From: Nitrogeniibacter mangrovi
Lineage (GTDB): Bacteria; Pseudomonadota; Gammaproteobacteria; Burkholderiales; Rhodocyclaceae
Length of the DNA: 64,000 bases
Direction of reading: 5' to 3'
NCBI RefSeq assembly: GCF_010983895.1
Contig: NZ_CP048836.1
Location: 806,001 to 870,000, forward strand
The position numbers and the translations under genes are program-made. Below are positions 25,344 to 33,240 of the stretch, piece after piece. The notes beneath the pieces were generated by a model. It was not told the DNA's origin. It ran no database searches and was given only the letters and a program-made list of their open reading frames with translations. Each line of letters starts with the position of its first letter. The stretch's first letter is position 1.

Positions 25344-26198
25344 TCAGCCTTCGCGCAGGCGCAGGATGCGCCAGGCGCCGTGCAGGATGAGCGCGCCGAT
25401 GGCGGTGCCGATGAGCCAGTCCGGCCAGGGCGCATGCAGCCAGCCGACCAGGGCGCCGGCGAGGATCACGCCGACGTTGGCGAGGGCGTCGTTGGCGGTG
25501 AAGATCCAGCTCGCCTTCATGTGCGCGCCGCCGTCGCGGTGACGCATCAGCAGCAGCACGCACATGGCGTTGGCCACCAGGGCGAGCAGGGCGATGCCGA
25601 GCATGATCGGCGGCTGCGGTTCTGCACCGAACCAGATGCGCCGGCCCACCTCGACGACGATGCCCAGGCCGAGCACCAGCTGCAGCCAGCCGGACAGGTG
25701 CGCGGTGCGCAGCTTGCGGTGCGCGGCGCCACCGACCGCGAGCAGGGCGAGGGCGTAGACCGCCGCGTCGGCAAACATGTCGAGGCCGTCGGCGAGCAGG
25801 CCGGTGGACTCCCCCAGCCAGCCGGCGATGATCTCGATCACGAACATCAACAGGTTGATGGCCATCAGCTGCCACAGCACGCGGCGTTCGTCATGGTCCG
25901 CCGCCGGCGCGCGCGTGCACGGCCCGCTGTCGAGCAGGGTGTGGCCGAAGCCCAATGGCGCGAGCAGGCCGGCGATCGCGTGCGCATCGCCATTGTGATA
26001 GACGGTCACGGTGCGCGCGGGCAGGTCGAAGGCAAGGCCGACCACGTCGTTGCTCCGCCCCAGCTGCATGCGCACCAGCTGCTCTTCGCTCGGGCAATCC
26101 ATGCCGGGCAGCAGGTAGCGGCTGGCGGTGGACGCGTCGGGCGTGTCGGGGGTGTCTTCGGCGGGCTCGGGCGCAGCCGTGCAGCGGCAGTCGGTCAC
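25344..26198 (-). CDS. CDF-family cation transporter with N-terminal HMA-like domain
   Basis: 284-aa inner-membrane protein. An N-terminal domain with a metal-type motif (LLPGMDCPSEEQLVRMQLG, 29-47) resembles HMA domains, then six hydrophobic segments from about residue 108. The usual HxxxD zinc sites of CDF exporters are changed: TM2 reads ADGLDMFADA (Asp for His) and TM5 WIFTANDALAN (Phe for His), so the metal specificity is probably not classical zinc/cadmium. An inverted repeat at 26255-26276 upstream may be its operator. Converges on the unknown exported gene. Confidence 0.8.
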   Translation of the reverse strand: MTDCRCTAAPEPAEDTPDTPDASTASRYLLPGMDCPSEEQLVRMQLGRSNDVVGLAFDLPARTVTVYHNGDAHAIAGLLAPLGFGHTLLDSGPCTRAPAADHDERRVLWQLMAINLLMFVIEIIAGWLGESTGLLADGLDMFADAAVYALALLAVGGAAHRKLRTAHLSGWLQLVLGLGIVVEVGRRIWFGAEPQPPIMLGIALLALVANAMCVLLLMRHRDGGAHMKASWIFTANDALANVGVILAGALVGWLHAPWPDWLIGTAIGALILHGAWRILRLREG

Positions 26199-26254
26199 GG
26201 GATCTCGGTGCGGGTGGGCAAACGGCAGCAGTGTAGCGTCGTCGTGCGTAAATC

Positions 26255-26276
26255 GGTGTACACGTCAAGTAACACC
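26255..26276. promoter_or_regulatory. Imperfect inverted repeat upstream of the CDF gene
   Basis: GGTGTACAC-GTCAA-GTAACACC: near-palindromic arms with a TTGAC (minus strand) in the middle, about 57 bp before the transporter start. It resembles a metal-regulator operator overlapping a -35 element, but no regulator gene is adjacent. Confidence 0.3.
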
Positions 26277-26369
26277 TTGGGCGCGGACCATCCGGCTGTG
26301 AGTCGGTGATCGACTCGGAGGCAGGGGTAGAATGCGCGTTTTGTTGCAGACAGTTGACAGGAGTGTCGC

Positions 26370-27296
26370 GTGGTCACGCAAGTGGAATGTCGGGGCGAGA
26401 AGATCGGCGAAGTGGCGCCGACGGCGGAAATCGTGCTCAAGGAACTGGTGCGGCGCATCTGCGCGCGTGACCAGGTGCTCGAAGGCCTCCCCGGCCACGT
26501 GGTGATCGCCGATGACCTGCCTGCGACCCTGGTGGCGCTCGGCGAACCGGCGCCGCCGGCCGGCGCCATCGTGCCGACGGTGGCGCGCACCCTGTATCGC
26601 GAGGCGGGCCCGGTGCTGGTGCTCGAGAGCGAGCAGGTGGCGCGCGCCATGGGCGGCGAGGCCGACGACATGGCCCGTTTCGTGCACCTGCTGCACAGCG
26701 AGATGTGGCGCATTCGCCTGCATCTGGATGCCCTCGCCGAGGGCGAGGACGCGCTCGGGGCCTGGCAGGATTCGGTGTTCGACAGCCAGCTGCGGCCGGT
26801 GGTCGAGGCCATGCGCAACGAATACGGAGTGACCCGGCGCGCGGTGTGGTCGCTGCCGGCCGATGCCGACCTGATGCTCAAGCACCTCATGGACGTGGTC
26901 GACGCGCTGCCGCCGGCGACCCAGGAGGACATCACCGTGGCGCTGTCGGGCGACGACCTGGATGGCCTGTTCGTGCGCAGCCTCGGGCGCATCGCCCACC
27001 TGGTGCAGACGGCCGCCCATGCGCAAGGCTACCTGGCCGGGCTCGGCAAGCCGCTCGCGGCCATCAGCCCGGAGATGGACGCCGCGCTGGCCGACAGTTT
27101 CTTCGGGGCCTACTGGGGGCCGTTGACCGAGCGCCTCGGCGCCCTGTTCGCCGCCGCCGAGCCGGGCGATGTCGAGACCCGGCGCCAGCAGCTGCAGGAG
27201 ATTCTGGTGGGGCTGTTCGCCAGTCTCGGCCTGCAGGTGCGGCGCGCCGAAGACGGCGGGGTGTGGATCGAGCCGGGCGCGCACCGGGCCGCATGA
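26370..27296 (+). CDS. Conserved hypothetical cytoplasmic protein
   Basis: 308-aa protein with no signal peptide, membrane segment or motif that I recognise. The sequence is acidic and helical with an N-terminal alpha/beta part. Start is the GTG at 26370, 6 bp after AGGAG. Its stop overlaps the azlC start (ATGA), so it is translationally coupled to the branched-chain amino-acid exporter genes. That coupling is the only hint of its role. Confidence 0.6.
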   Translation: MVTQVECRGEKIGEVAPTAEIVLKELVRRICARDQVLEGLPGHVVIADDLPATLVALGEPAPPAGAIVPTVARTLYREAGPVLVLESEQVARAMGGEADDMARFVHLLHSEMWRIRLHLDALAEGEDALGAWQDSVFDSQLRPVVEAMRNEYGVTRRAVWSLPADADLMLKHLMDVVDALPPATQEDITVALSGDDLDGLFVRSLGRIAHLVQTAAHAQGYLAGLGKPLAAISPEMDAALADSFFGAYWGPLTERLGALFAAAEPGDVETRRQQLQEILVGLFASLGLQVRRAEDGGVWIEPGAHRAA

Positions 27297-28000
27297 ACCC
27301 CCGCTTCCGCGACGGCGCGAAGGCCGGCTTCGCGGCCTTTCTGCCCTTGTCGGTCGGCCTCGTTCCGTGGGCCCTCGTCACCGGCGTCGCGCTGCGCAGT
27401 GCCGGGCTGTCGATGCTCGAAGCCATGGGCATGAACGTGATCGTGTTCGCCGGCGTGGCGCAGATCGGGACGCTCCCCCTGATCGTCTCCGGCGCGCCCC
27501 TGTGGCTGATCGGCCTGACTGCGCTGGCGCTCAACCTGCGCTTCGTGATCTTCAGTGCCGCCATCGCGCGCGGCTTCGAGGACATGCCCCTGCGCCGGCG
27601 CCTGCTGGCCGGCTACCTGCTCATCGACGGGGTGTTCGCGGTGTGCACCGACCGCATGCTGCGCGAGCCCGACCGGCACTTCCGCTTCGGCTACTACATC
27701 GCCCCCGCCGCCTGGGGCTGGGTGCTGTGGCAGGGCTTCGTGTTCCTCGGCGTGGTCGGCGCCGACGTGCTGCCGCGTGATTGGTCGCTGGAGTTCATGG
27801 CCACCATCGCGCTGATGGTGATCCTGGTCTCGCTGGTGCGCCAGCGCCCCATGCTGGTGGCAGCGCTGGTGGGCGGGCTGGCCTCGGTGGGGCTGCGTGA
27901 CATGCCGCTGCAACTCGGCGTGATCGTCGCCATCGTGCTGGGCATCGGTGCCGGCTTCGTCGCCCATCACCGCTTCGGCGGCAGCGGGGAGACGGACTGA
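27293..28000 (+). CDS. azlC: AzlC-family branched-chain amino acid exporter, large subunit
   Basis: 235-aa inner-membrane protein of the AzlC/YgaZ family, which exports valine, leucine, isoleucine or azaleucine together with a small AzlD partner. Features: GFAAFLPLSVGLVPWALVTG in TM1, the FAGVAQIG segment and ALNLRFVIFSAAIA, with several further hydrophobic helices. It overlaps the preceding gene by 4 bp and the azlD start by 1 bp (TGATG), so all three are coupled. Confidence 0.88.
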   Translation: MNPRFRDGAKAGFAAFLPLSVGLVPWALVTGVALRSAGLSMLEAMGMNVIVFAGVAQIGTLPLIVSGAPLWLIGLTALALNLRFVIFSAAIARGFEDMPLRRRLLAGYLLIDGVFAVCTDRMLREPDRHFRFGYYIAPAAWGWVLWQGFVFLGVVGADVLPRDWSLEFMATIALMVILVSLVRQRPMLVAALVGGLASVGLRDMPLQLGVIVAIVLGIGAGFVAHHRFGGSGETD

Positions 28001-28323
28001 TGGACGGGGCCTGGATCTGGCTCGCCTTCGCGCTGGTGTCGCTGGCGACCCACGGGCCGCGCGGCAGCTTCATCGTGCTCGGCCACCGTGCGCGCCTGCC
28101 CGAGGCGTTGCGCGAGGCCCTGCGCTACGCGCCGGCCGCGGCGCTGGCGGCGATCGTGATGCCCAACGTCCTGGTCAGCGGCGGCGCGGTCTCGCCGTTC
28201 AACCCCAAGGTCGCGGCGGCCGTGGTGGTGGTCGGCGTCGCCCTGCGCTCGAAGAACCCCTGGTTGCCGTTCCTGCTCGGCATGGGGGTGCTCCTGCTGC
28301 TGCGCAAGGGCCTGGGCCTGTAG
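28000..28323 (+). CDS. azlD: AzlD-family exporter, small subunit
   Basis: 107-aa protein with about four hydrophobic helices, the small partner of AzlC. The motif RGSFIVLGHRARLPEALREA followed by LRYAPAAALAAIVMPNVLV is typical of AzlD. Start codon overlaps the azlC stop (TGATG), ensuring equal synthesis. Inner membrane. Confidence 0.87.
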   Translation: MDGAWIWLAFALVSLATHGPRGSFIVLGHRARLPEALREALRYAPAAALAAIVMPNVLVSGGAVSPFNPKVAAAVVVVGVALRSKNPWLPFLLGMGVLLLLRKGLGL

Positions 28324-28550
28324 CGCCCGGTCTTCGCCGCGGCGGTGCCGTCCGGACTTGAGGCGGAACAAGGCGGGCCGGCGCCGGGCGCCGCAGACTG
28401 TCGTCATTTCCCTGGGCGAAGCCGGAAGTGTCGATGTCGTTCCCCGATGTGTTGTGTTCCGCGGCGCTTGCGCCGGCCCCGACCCCGTGGCGCGCCCAGG
28501 CTGGCGGAGCCGGCCGGTCCTGTCGTGCACAGCGCGACCGGGTGGCGTAG

Positions 28551-29162
28551 ATGGGCACCGGCGCGCAGCGCGTCTCCGAACGGCGCGGGCGGTACCTCCT
28601 GGCTCTGGGTGCAGTGGTGGCGCTGGGCGTCTGGGGCGTGCGTCAGACCGGGGCGCTGAGCGGTGTGGAGGCATCGGCGCCGCAGAGCGCGGTGTGTCAT
28701 GTGGCCTCGGGCCTGCAGATTCCCGCGATGCCTTACGACCCCGCCTCGGGGCGCGATCGCAACGCGCCGCGGCCGCTCACCGAGGCGTCGCGCTGCAGCG
28801 TGTGCGGGATGTACGTGGCGCGCCATCCGCGCTGGGCGGCCCAGCTCATCCAGGCCGATGGCGGCGCGCGATTCTTCGATTCCCCGCTCGATCTGGTCCG
28901 CTACCAGGCGACGCTGGGCGCGGCGGCGTCGGTGAGCACGGACGCGGCGGTGGTGCGGCGCTATGTTACCGATTACGAAGGGGGTGGCTGGGTGCCGGCG
29001 GAAGCGGCGTTCTTCGTGGTCGATGCCGATGTGCTCGGCCCCATGCGCGGCCCGGATGTGCCGGCCTTCGCCAGCGAGGCGTCGGCCCGGGCCTTCACCC
29101 AGGCCCATGGTGGCGCGGTGCTCCGCTTCGACGCCCTGGTCGCCTCGCTGCCCGCGCACTGA
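28551..29162 (+). CDS. NosL-family copper chaperone-like protein
   Basis: 203-aa protein with an N-terminal membrane anchor (YLLALGAVVALGVWGV, about 15-30) and a NosL domain. The Cu(I) site CSVCGM (Cys82, Cys85, Met87) is followed by YVARHPRWAAQLIQADGG and FFDSPLDLVRYQ. NosL delivers copper to nitrous-oxide reductase; classical NosL is a lipoprotein, whereas this one has an uncleaved-type anchor and no lipobox. No other nos gene is in the window, so it may serve another copper enzyme. The 227 bp upstream show no clear promoter. Confidence 0.8.
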   Translation: MGTGAQRVSERRGRYLLALGAVVALGVWGVRQTGALSGVEASAPQSAVCHVASGLQIPAMPYDPASGRDRNAPRPLTEASRCSVCGMYVARHPRWAAQLIQADGGARFFDSPLDLVRYQATLGAAASVSTDAAVVRRYVTDYEGGGWVPAEAAFFVVDADVLGPMRGPDVPAFASEASARAFTQAHGGAVLRFDALVASLPAH

Positions 29163-29193
29163 CCGGGGCGCCGCGATGGCGCCCGCCCGGCGC

Positions 29194-29643
29194 TCAGTGC
29201 GTCTTTCCCGGGGGGGCGGCGGTGTCGGCCTCCGGCACGGTGATGAATCCGAGTTTTTCGATACCGGCCTGGCGGGCCTCGGCCATCAGGCGGGCGATGG
29301 CCTCGTAGCGGGTATTGCGGTCGGCGCGCAGGTGCATCTCCGGCTGCGGGGTGCGCGTGGCCGCGGTGTCGAGGCGCTGCACCAGCTCGTCCTCGCTGAT
29401 CGGCTGGTCGTCCCAGAACAGCTGCCCGGTCTCGTCGAGCGAGACCGTGATCGCGTCGGGCTTGGCCTCGGTGGGCTGGTTGCTGGCGCTGGGCAGGTCG
29501 ATCTTGACCGAATGGGTGAGCAGCGGCGCGGTGATCATGAAGATGATCAGGAGCACGAGCATGACGTCCACCAGCGGCGTGGTGTTGATCTCGCTCATGG
29601 GCGCGTGCTGGTCTTCGTTGCCGAATCCGCCGAAGGCCATCAT
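29194..29643 (-). CDS. exbD: ExbD-type biopolymer transport protein
   Basis: 149-aa inner-membrane protein. MSEINTTPLVDVMLVLLIIF contains the single transmembrane helix with the conserved Asp of ExbD/TolR; a periplasmic domain follows. With ExbB it uses the proton gradient to energise TonB. Start overlaps the exbB stop (ATGA on the minus strand). Last gene of the iron operon; it converges on the NosL-like gene. Confidence 0.92.
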   Translation of the reverse strand: MMAFGGFGNEDQHAPMSEINTTPLVDVMLVLLIIFMITAPLLTHSVKIDLPSASNQPTEAKPDAITVSLDETGQLFWDDQPISEDELVQRLDTAATRTPQPEMHLRADRNTRYEAIARLMAEARQAGIEKLGFITVPEADTAAPPGKTH

Positions 29644-30392
29644 GCCACCTCGTTGGCCGCCGGCCGCGCGGGGTTCTTGCCGATGGGCTTGACCATGGCG
29701 GTGGCGCCGACGCGGGCGCCGGTGGTGAAGAAGGCGTGCAGGTCGTGGGCGAAGCCGTCGAGTTCGGACAGCTCGACCCGGTTGGCCCGGTTGAAGCCGT
29801 TGTAGGCGAGCACCGCGGGGATGGCGACGAACAGGCCGAAGGCGGTCATGATCAGCGCCTCGCCCACCGGGCCGGCGACCTTGTCGATGGAGGCGGCGCC
29901 GGTCACGCTGATGGTGGTCAGGGCGTGATAGATGCCCCACACGGTGCCGAACAGGCCGATGAAGGGGGCGGTGGAGCCGATGGAGGCGAGCACCGTGAGC
30001 CCGCGCTCGAGCACGGCGGTGGACTCGGCGATGCCGCGGCGCAGGGCGCGGGTGATGAACTCGCCGGTGTCGAGGGTGCTGCCCAGGGTGGCGTCGGCGG
30101 CATGCCGGGTGCAGTGGGCCTGGGCCGCGGCGGCCTGGGCGGCGACCCGGGTGCAGGGGGCGTCCTTGGCGCGTTTGTGCAGTCCGGCGAGGCCCTCGTC
30201 GAGGGTGGCGGCCTGCCAGAACGATTCGATGGCGCCGGCATGGCGGCGGTTGGCGATCAGGCGCAGCCCCTTGGTGACGATCAGGTACCAGCTGATCACC
30301 GACATGATGACGAGCAGCAGGGCCACGCTGCGGGTGATGAGATCGGATTGGGCCCACAGCTGGGCGACTCCGAAGGCGTTTTGGGCGTCCAT
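29640..30392 (-). CDS. exbB: ExbB-type proton channel
   Basis: 250-aa MotA/TolQ/ExbB family protein with three transmembrane helices (LLLVIMSVISWYLIVTKGLR near the start; LASIGSTAPFIGLFGTVWGI; EALIMTAFGLFVAIPAVLAY). GSTAPFIGLFGTVWGI is the diagnostic motif. Works with ExbD to power TonB-dependent uptake. It starts 2 bp after the tonB stop codon, in a tonB-exbB-exbD order. Confidence 0.92.
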   Translation of the reverse strand: MDAQNAFGVAQLWAQSDLITRSVALLLVIMSVISWYLIVTKGLRLIANRRHAGAIESFWQAATLDEGLAGLHKRAKDAPCTRVAAQAAAAQAHCTRHAADATLGSTLDTGEFITRALRRGIAESTAVLERGLTVLASIGSTAPFIGLFGTVWGIYHALTTISVTGAASIDKVAGPVGEALIMTAFGLFVAIPAVLAYNGFNRANRVELSELDGFAHDLHAFFTTGARVGATAMVKPIGKNPARPAANEVA

Positions 30393-30394
30393 GG

Positions 30395-31162
30395 TCAGGC
30401 GTCCTCCAGTTTGAATTCGATGGGTACGATCACCCAGCTCGCGACCGGCGTGTCGCCCCGGCGGGCGGGCACGAAGCGCCAGTGGGCGACGGCGGCGCGG
30501 GCCGCCTCGTCGAGCCGTTTGTGGCCGGACGAGTGGTGCAGTTCGATGTCCAGCGGCGTGCCCTCGGCGCTCACGTGCACGCGCAACTGCACCGTTCCCT
30601 GTTCGCCCATGCGTCGCGACAGGCGCGGGTAGCCGGGGCGCGGGTTGTTCAGATAGGCGGCGTCGAACCGGGCGCTGGTCACCGGCGGCGGTGCGGCGGG
30701 GGCCGGGGCCGGGGCCGGGGTCGGTTGGGTCGGCGCGACCGCCACCGGCGGAGGCGGCGGCGCGGGCGCGACCTCGGGTTCCGGCGGCGTCGGTTCCGGG
30801 GTCGGTTCGGTGATCGCCTGCTTGGGTTGCGGGCGCGGCTTGGGCTTGGGCTTGGGTTTGGGTTGCGGCTTCGGCGGTGGCGGCTTGCGCACCACCGGCT
30901 CGGGCGGCGGCGGCACCGGCTTGGGCGGTTCCGGCGGTGTTTCCACCTTGGGCGGCGGCGCCACCGGTGCCGGCGCCGGGGGGGCCAGCAGGGCCACCTC
31001 GATGGTCTCCGGCGGCTTCGGCGGGGTCACGTCCATGTGCATGGCAATCACCGTGAACAGGGCCGCGTGCACGCCGACGACCACGAGCAGCCGCCCCAGG
31101 GCGGACAGCCGCTGGGCGGGCGTGGGCGGTGCAGGGCGTAGGTTCAGGGTGGTGGTGACCAT
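30395..31162 (-). CDS. tonB: TonB energy transducer
   Basis: 255-aa protein with one N-terminal transmembrane helix (LLVVVGVHAALFTVIAMHM), a long Pro-Glu/Pro-Lys linker (about 60-165) that spans the periplasm, and a C-terminal TonB domain (YPRLSRRMGEQGTVQLRV, WRFVPA). It carries energy to outer-membrane siderophore or heme receptors; none is encoded in the window. Start set at ATG 31162; an in-frame ATG at 31234 would add 24 residues with no domain. Confidence 0.9.
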   Translation of the reverse strand: MVTTTLNLRPAPPTPAQRLSALGRLLVVVGVHAALFTVIAMHMDVTPPKPPETIEVALLAPPAPAPVAPPPKVETPPEPPKPVPPPPEPVVRKPPPPKPQPKPKPKPKPRPQPKQAITEPTPEPTPPEPEVAPAPPPPPVAVAPTQPTPAPAPAPAAPPPVTSARFDAAYLNNPRPGYPRLSRRMGEQGTVQLRVHVSAEGTPLDIELHHSSGHKRLDEAARAAVAHWRFVPARRGDTPVASWVIVPIEFKLEDA

Positions 31163-31237
31163 GGGGCGGGATTGTAACCCCGCAGGGGAAGCTCCGCCCG
31201 CGGCGGCGCGGCGCAGCAGCACGACCGGTGTCATGGG

Positions 31238-31345
31238 TCAGGCCGGTGCGCCGATGCGGATGAACTGGTCCAGGGCGATGGCGATGAGGGTCAGCACGGC
31301 AAAGATGCGTATGGTCGGCGTCAGGTGGGGCGCGGGGGCGGGCAT
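31238..31345 (-). CDS. 35-aa hydrophobic small ORF in the iron operon
   Basis: Short open frame between bfr and tonB, same strand, coding MPAPAPHLTPTIRIFAVLTL then IAIALDQFIRIGAPA: a Pro-rich start and a single predicted transmembrane helix. AAGGA lies 6 bp before the ATG. The stop is 75 bp before the annotated tonB start, and only 3 bp before the alternative tonB ATG. Size and topology suit a small membrane protein. Coding status is not proven; conservation in related iron operons would decide. Confidence 0.5.
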   Translation of the reverse strand: MPAPAPHLTPTIRIFAVLTLIAIALDQFIRIGAPA

Positions 31346-31409
31346 GGGCGGTCCTTGGATCGATGGGGCCGGCATGCCCACGCGCCCGTTACCGGGCGGG
31401 CCCGGCCGT

Positions 31410-31895
31410 TCAGCTCGCGCCGTTGTCCGGATCCATCTGCGACTGCAGATAGTTGGGCAGGCTGACCTTGTCGATCAGTTCGATCTGGGTTTCCAGGTAG
31501 TCGATATGCTCTTCGGTGTCTTCCAGGATGTGCTCGAGCAATTCCCGGGAGACGTAGTCCTTACAGGACTCGCATTCGGCGATGGCCGCGACGAGATCCT
31601 CGCGGGCCGTGCTCTCGAGCTTGAGATCGCCGGCCAGACATTCGGGCACGTTCTCGCCGATGAGCAGCTTGCCGAGGTTCTGCAGGTTCGGCAGGCCTTC
31701 GAGAAACAGCACCCGCTCGATGAGTTTGTCGGCGTGGTGCATCTCTTCGATGGACTCCTCGTACTCATGCTTGCCCAGCTTGGCCAGCCCCCAGTTCTTG
31801 TACATGCGTGCATGCAGGAAATACTGGTTGATGGCGGTCAGCTCGTGGGTCAGCTGGCGGTTGAGGAGTTTGATGATGTGCTTGTCGCCCTTCAT
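31410..31895 (-). CDS. bfr: Bacterioferritin
   Basis: 161-aa ferritin-like subunit for cytoplasmic iron storage. N-terminal [20 protein letters not shown] and [20 protein letters not shown] carry the ferroxidase glutamates and histidine (E-x-x-H), with the heme-ligand Met region EEMHH. Length (about 155-160 aa) is standard. Its ATG overlaps the bfd stop by 4 bp. Confidence 0.95.
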   Translation of the reverse strand: MKGDKHIIKLLNRQLTHELTAINQYFLHARMYKNWGLAKLGKHEYEESIEEMHHADKLIERVLFLEGLPNLQNLGKLLIGENVPECLAGDLKLESTAREDLVAAIAECESCKDYVSRELLEHILEDTEEHIDYLETQIELIDKVSLPNYLQSQMDPDNGAS

Positions 31896-32107
31896 GCTGC
31901 GGCCTCCTGCATCGAGAGAGTGAATGACGCGTCCATGCCTGGCTGGTCGGTCGCGGCATCGAGGCAGGCCTTGGCGTGGCAGGCGCAGGCGCCGCAGTCG
32001 GCACCGACGCCCAGACAGCCGCGCAGGTCGCGCATGCGCCGGGCGCCGTTGCGGGCGGCGTGTTCGATATCGCGTTCGGTGACGGCATTGCAAACACAGA
32101 CGTACAT
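31892..32107 (-). CDS. bfd: Bacterioferritin-associated ferredoxin
   Basis: 71-aa [2Fe-2S] protein that reduces the bacterioferritin core to release iron. The four cysteines are in [15 protein letters not shown] and [10 protein letters not shown], the BFD-domain pattern. It overlaps bfr by 4 bp and follows hemP by 29 bp; placement under a Fur box fits known iron-starvation induction of bfd. Confidence 0.93.
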   Translation of the reverse strand: MYVCVCNAVTERDIEHAARNGARRMRDLRGCLGVGADCGACACHAKACLDAATDQPGMDASFTLSMQEAAA

Positions 32108-32136
32108 TCGAGTTTAGCCTCAGCAATCGGTTTCGA

Positions 32137-32325
32137 CTATTTGGTCAGGATGAGTTTGCCGGCCCGGGTCTCTTGCAGCCGGTAGTGCACACCCTTGTGT
32201 TCGATGGTCACGCTGGCGCGACCCTGCAGCAGCTGGGTGCTGGCGATCGGCGTGTCCCGGGTGGGGGTTCCCGGGGCGGTTCCGTCGGCCGGCAGGGGGC
32301 GGCAGGGGTTGGGCTCAGTGGGCAT
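32137..32325 (-). CDS. hemP: Hemin uptake protein HemP
   Basis: 62-aa small protein of the HemP/HmuP family. The C-terminal half has the family core [20 protein letters not shown] then [14 protein letters not shown]. In betaproteobacteria HemP/HmuP is needed for heme uptake and works in transcription of heme receptor genes. It is the first gene of the minus-strand iron operon; the Fur box begins 16 bp upstream of its ATG. The Pro-rich N-terminus is variable in the family. Confidence 0.9.
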   Translation of the reverse strand: MPTEPNPCRPLPADGTAPGTPTRDTPIASTQLLQGRASVTIEHKGVHYRLQETRAGKLILTK

Positions 32326-32341
32326 TGAACAGTGACAATGA

Positions 32342-32362
32342 AAATACGAACGATTCGCATTT
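32342..32362. promoter_or_regulatory. Fur box upstream of hemP
   Basis: AAATACGAA-CGA-TTCGCATTT: 9-bp arms with one mismatch, matching betaproteobacterial Fur sites of the AATGCGAAT...ATTCGCATT type. It lies in the AT-rich promoter region of hemP, so hemP-bfd-bfr-tonB-exbBD is likely repressed when iron is plentiful. Confidence 0.75.
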
Positions 32363-32495
32363 AATCAAGTTCCTGGCGTGTCGTCAAGCCCGGATCGACA
32401 TCGGTCGTCATGCCCGCGGCCGGACACGGCTCGGGGTATAGTGCCGGCATCCAGCCGGGCGTCGTGCCCCGGGGTCGGGAAGCAAGGAGGGAGTG

Positions 32496-33194
32496 ATGTC
32501 GACTGTCGTCAGTGCACCGCCGCAGGCGGTGGTGCCCGTGGCCGGTTCGTCGGACGTGTTTCCGGTGCGCCGCATCTATTGCATCGGCCGCAACTACGCC
32601 GCCCATGCCCGCGAGATGGGCGGTGCGCCCGATCGGGAGCCGCCGTTCTTCTTCTGCAAGCCGGCCGATGCGGTGTACCCGCTGGGCGCCGAAGAGGCGC
32701 AGGACTGGCCGTATCCGTCCATGACCGCCGACCTGCATCACGAGATCGAGCTGGTCGCCGCCATCGGTGCGGGCGGGCGCGACATCGTCGTCGAGGCCGC
32801 GCTCGATCATGTGTGGGGTTACGGCGTGGGGCTGGACATGACCCGGCGCGATCTGCAGGCGCAGATGAAGGCGCAGGGGCGCAGCTGGGAGGTGGGCAAG
32901 GCTTTCGATCACGCGGCGCCGATCTCGGCCCTGCGCCCGGCGAGCACGATCGGCCATCCCAAGGCGGGGGCGATCTGGCTCGACGTCAATGGCGAGCGCC
33001 GCCAGTCGGGCGACCTGGCCGACATGATCTGGTCGGTGGCCGAGGCGGTGGCGGAGCTGTCGCGCTACTTCCTGCTCGCCCCGGGGGATCTGCTCATGAC
33101 CGGGACGCCGGCGGGGGTGGGGGCCGTGCGGCGCGGCGACGTGCTGCGCGGTGGCGTCGAGGGCGTGGGCGAGATCGCACTCACGGTGCGGTAG
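32496..33194 (+). CDS. Fumarylacetoacetate hydrolase family protein
   Basis: 232-aa soluble enzyme of the FAH fold that hydrolyses or decarboxylates acyl-pyruvate-like substrates. IYCIGRNYAAHAREMG, the metal ligands in LHHEIELVAAIG, GYGVGLDMTRRDLQ and the C-terminal LMTGTPAGVGAV are the family signature. AAGGAGGG precedes ATG 32496 (a GTG 3 bp earlier is less likely). Closest in length to the acylpyruvase / maleylpyruvate hydrolase subgroup; the exact substrate is unclear. Confidence 0.9.
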   Translation: MSTVVSAPPQAVVPVAGSSDVFPVRRIYCIGRNYAAHAREMGGAPDREPPFFFCKPADAVYPLGAEEAQDWPYPSMTADLHHEIELVAAIGAGGRDIVVEAALDHVWGYGVGLDMTRRDLQAQMKAQGRSWEVGKAFDHAAPISALRPASTIGHPKAGAIWLDVNGERRQSGDLADMIWSVAEAVAELSRYFLLAPGDLLMTGTPAGVGAVRRGDVLRGGVEGVGEIALTVR

Positions 33195-33240
33195 GGCGGG
33201 TTGCGACCCACCATCGCAGGGGTTGCCCGGGCCGGGGTGA

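Noticed and set aside
28551-29162. A nos (nitrous-oxide reductase) cluster
   Set aside because: Only a NosL-like gene is present; no nosZ, nosR, nosD, nosF or nosY occurs on either side.
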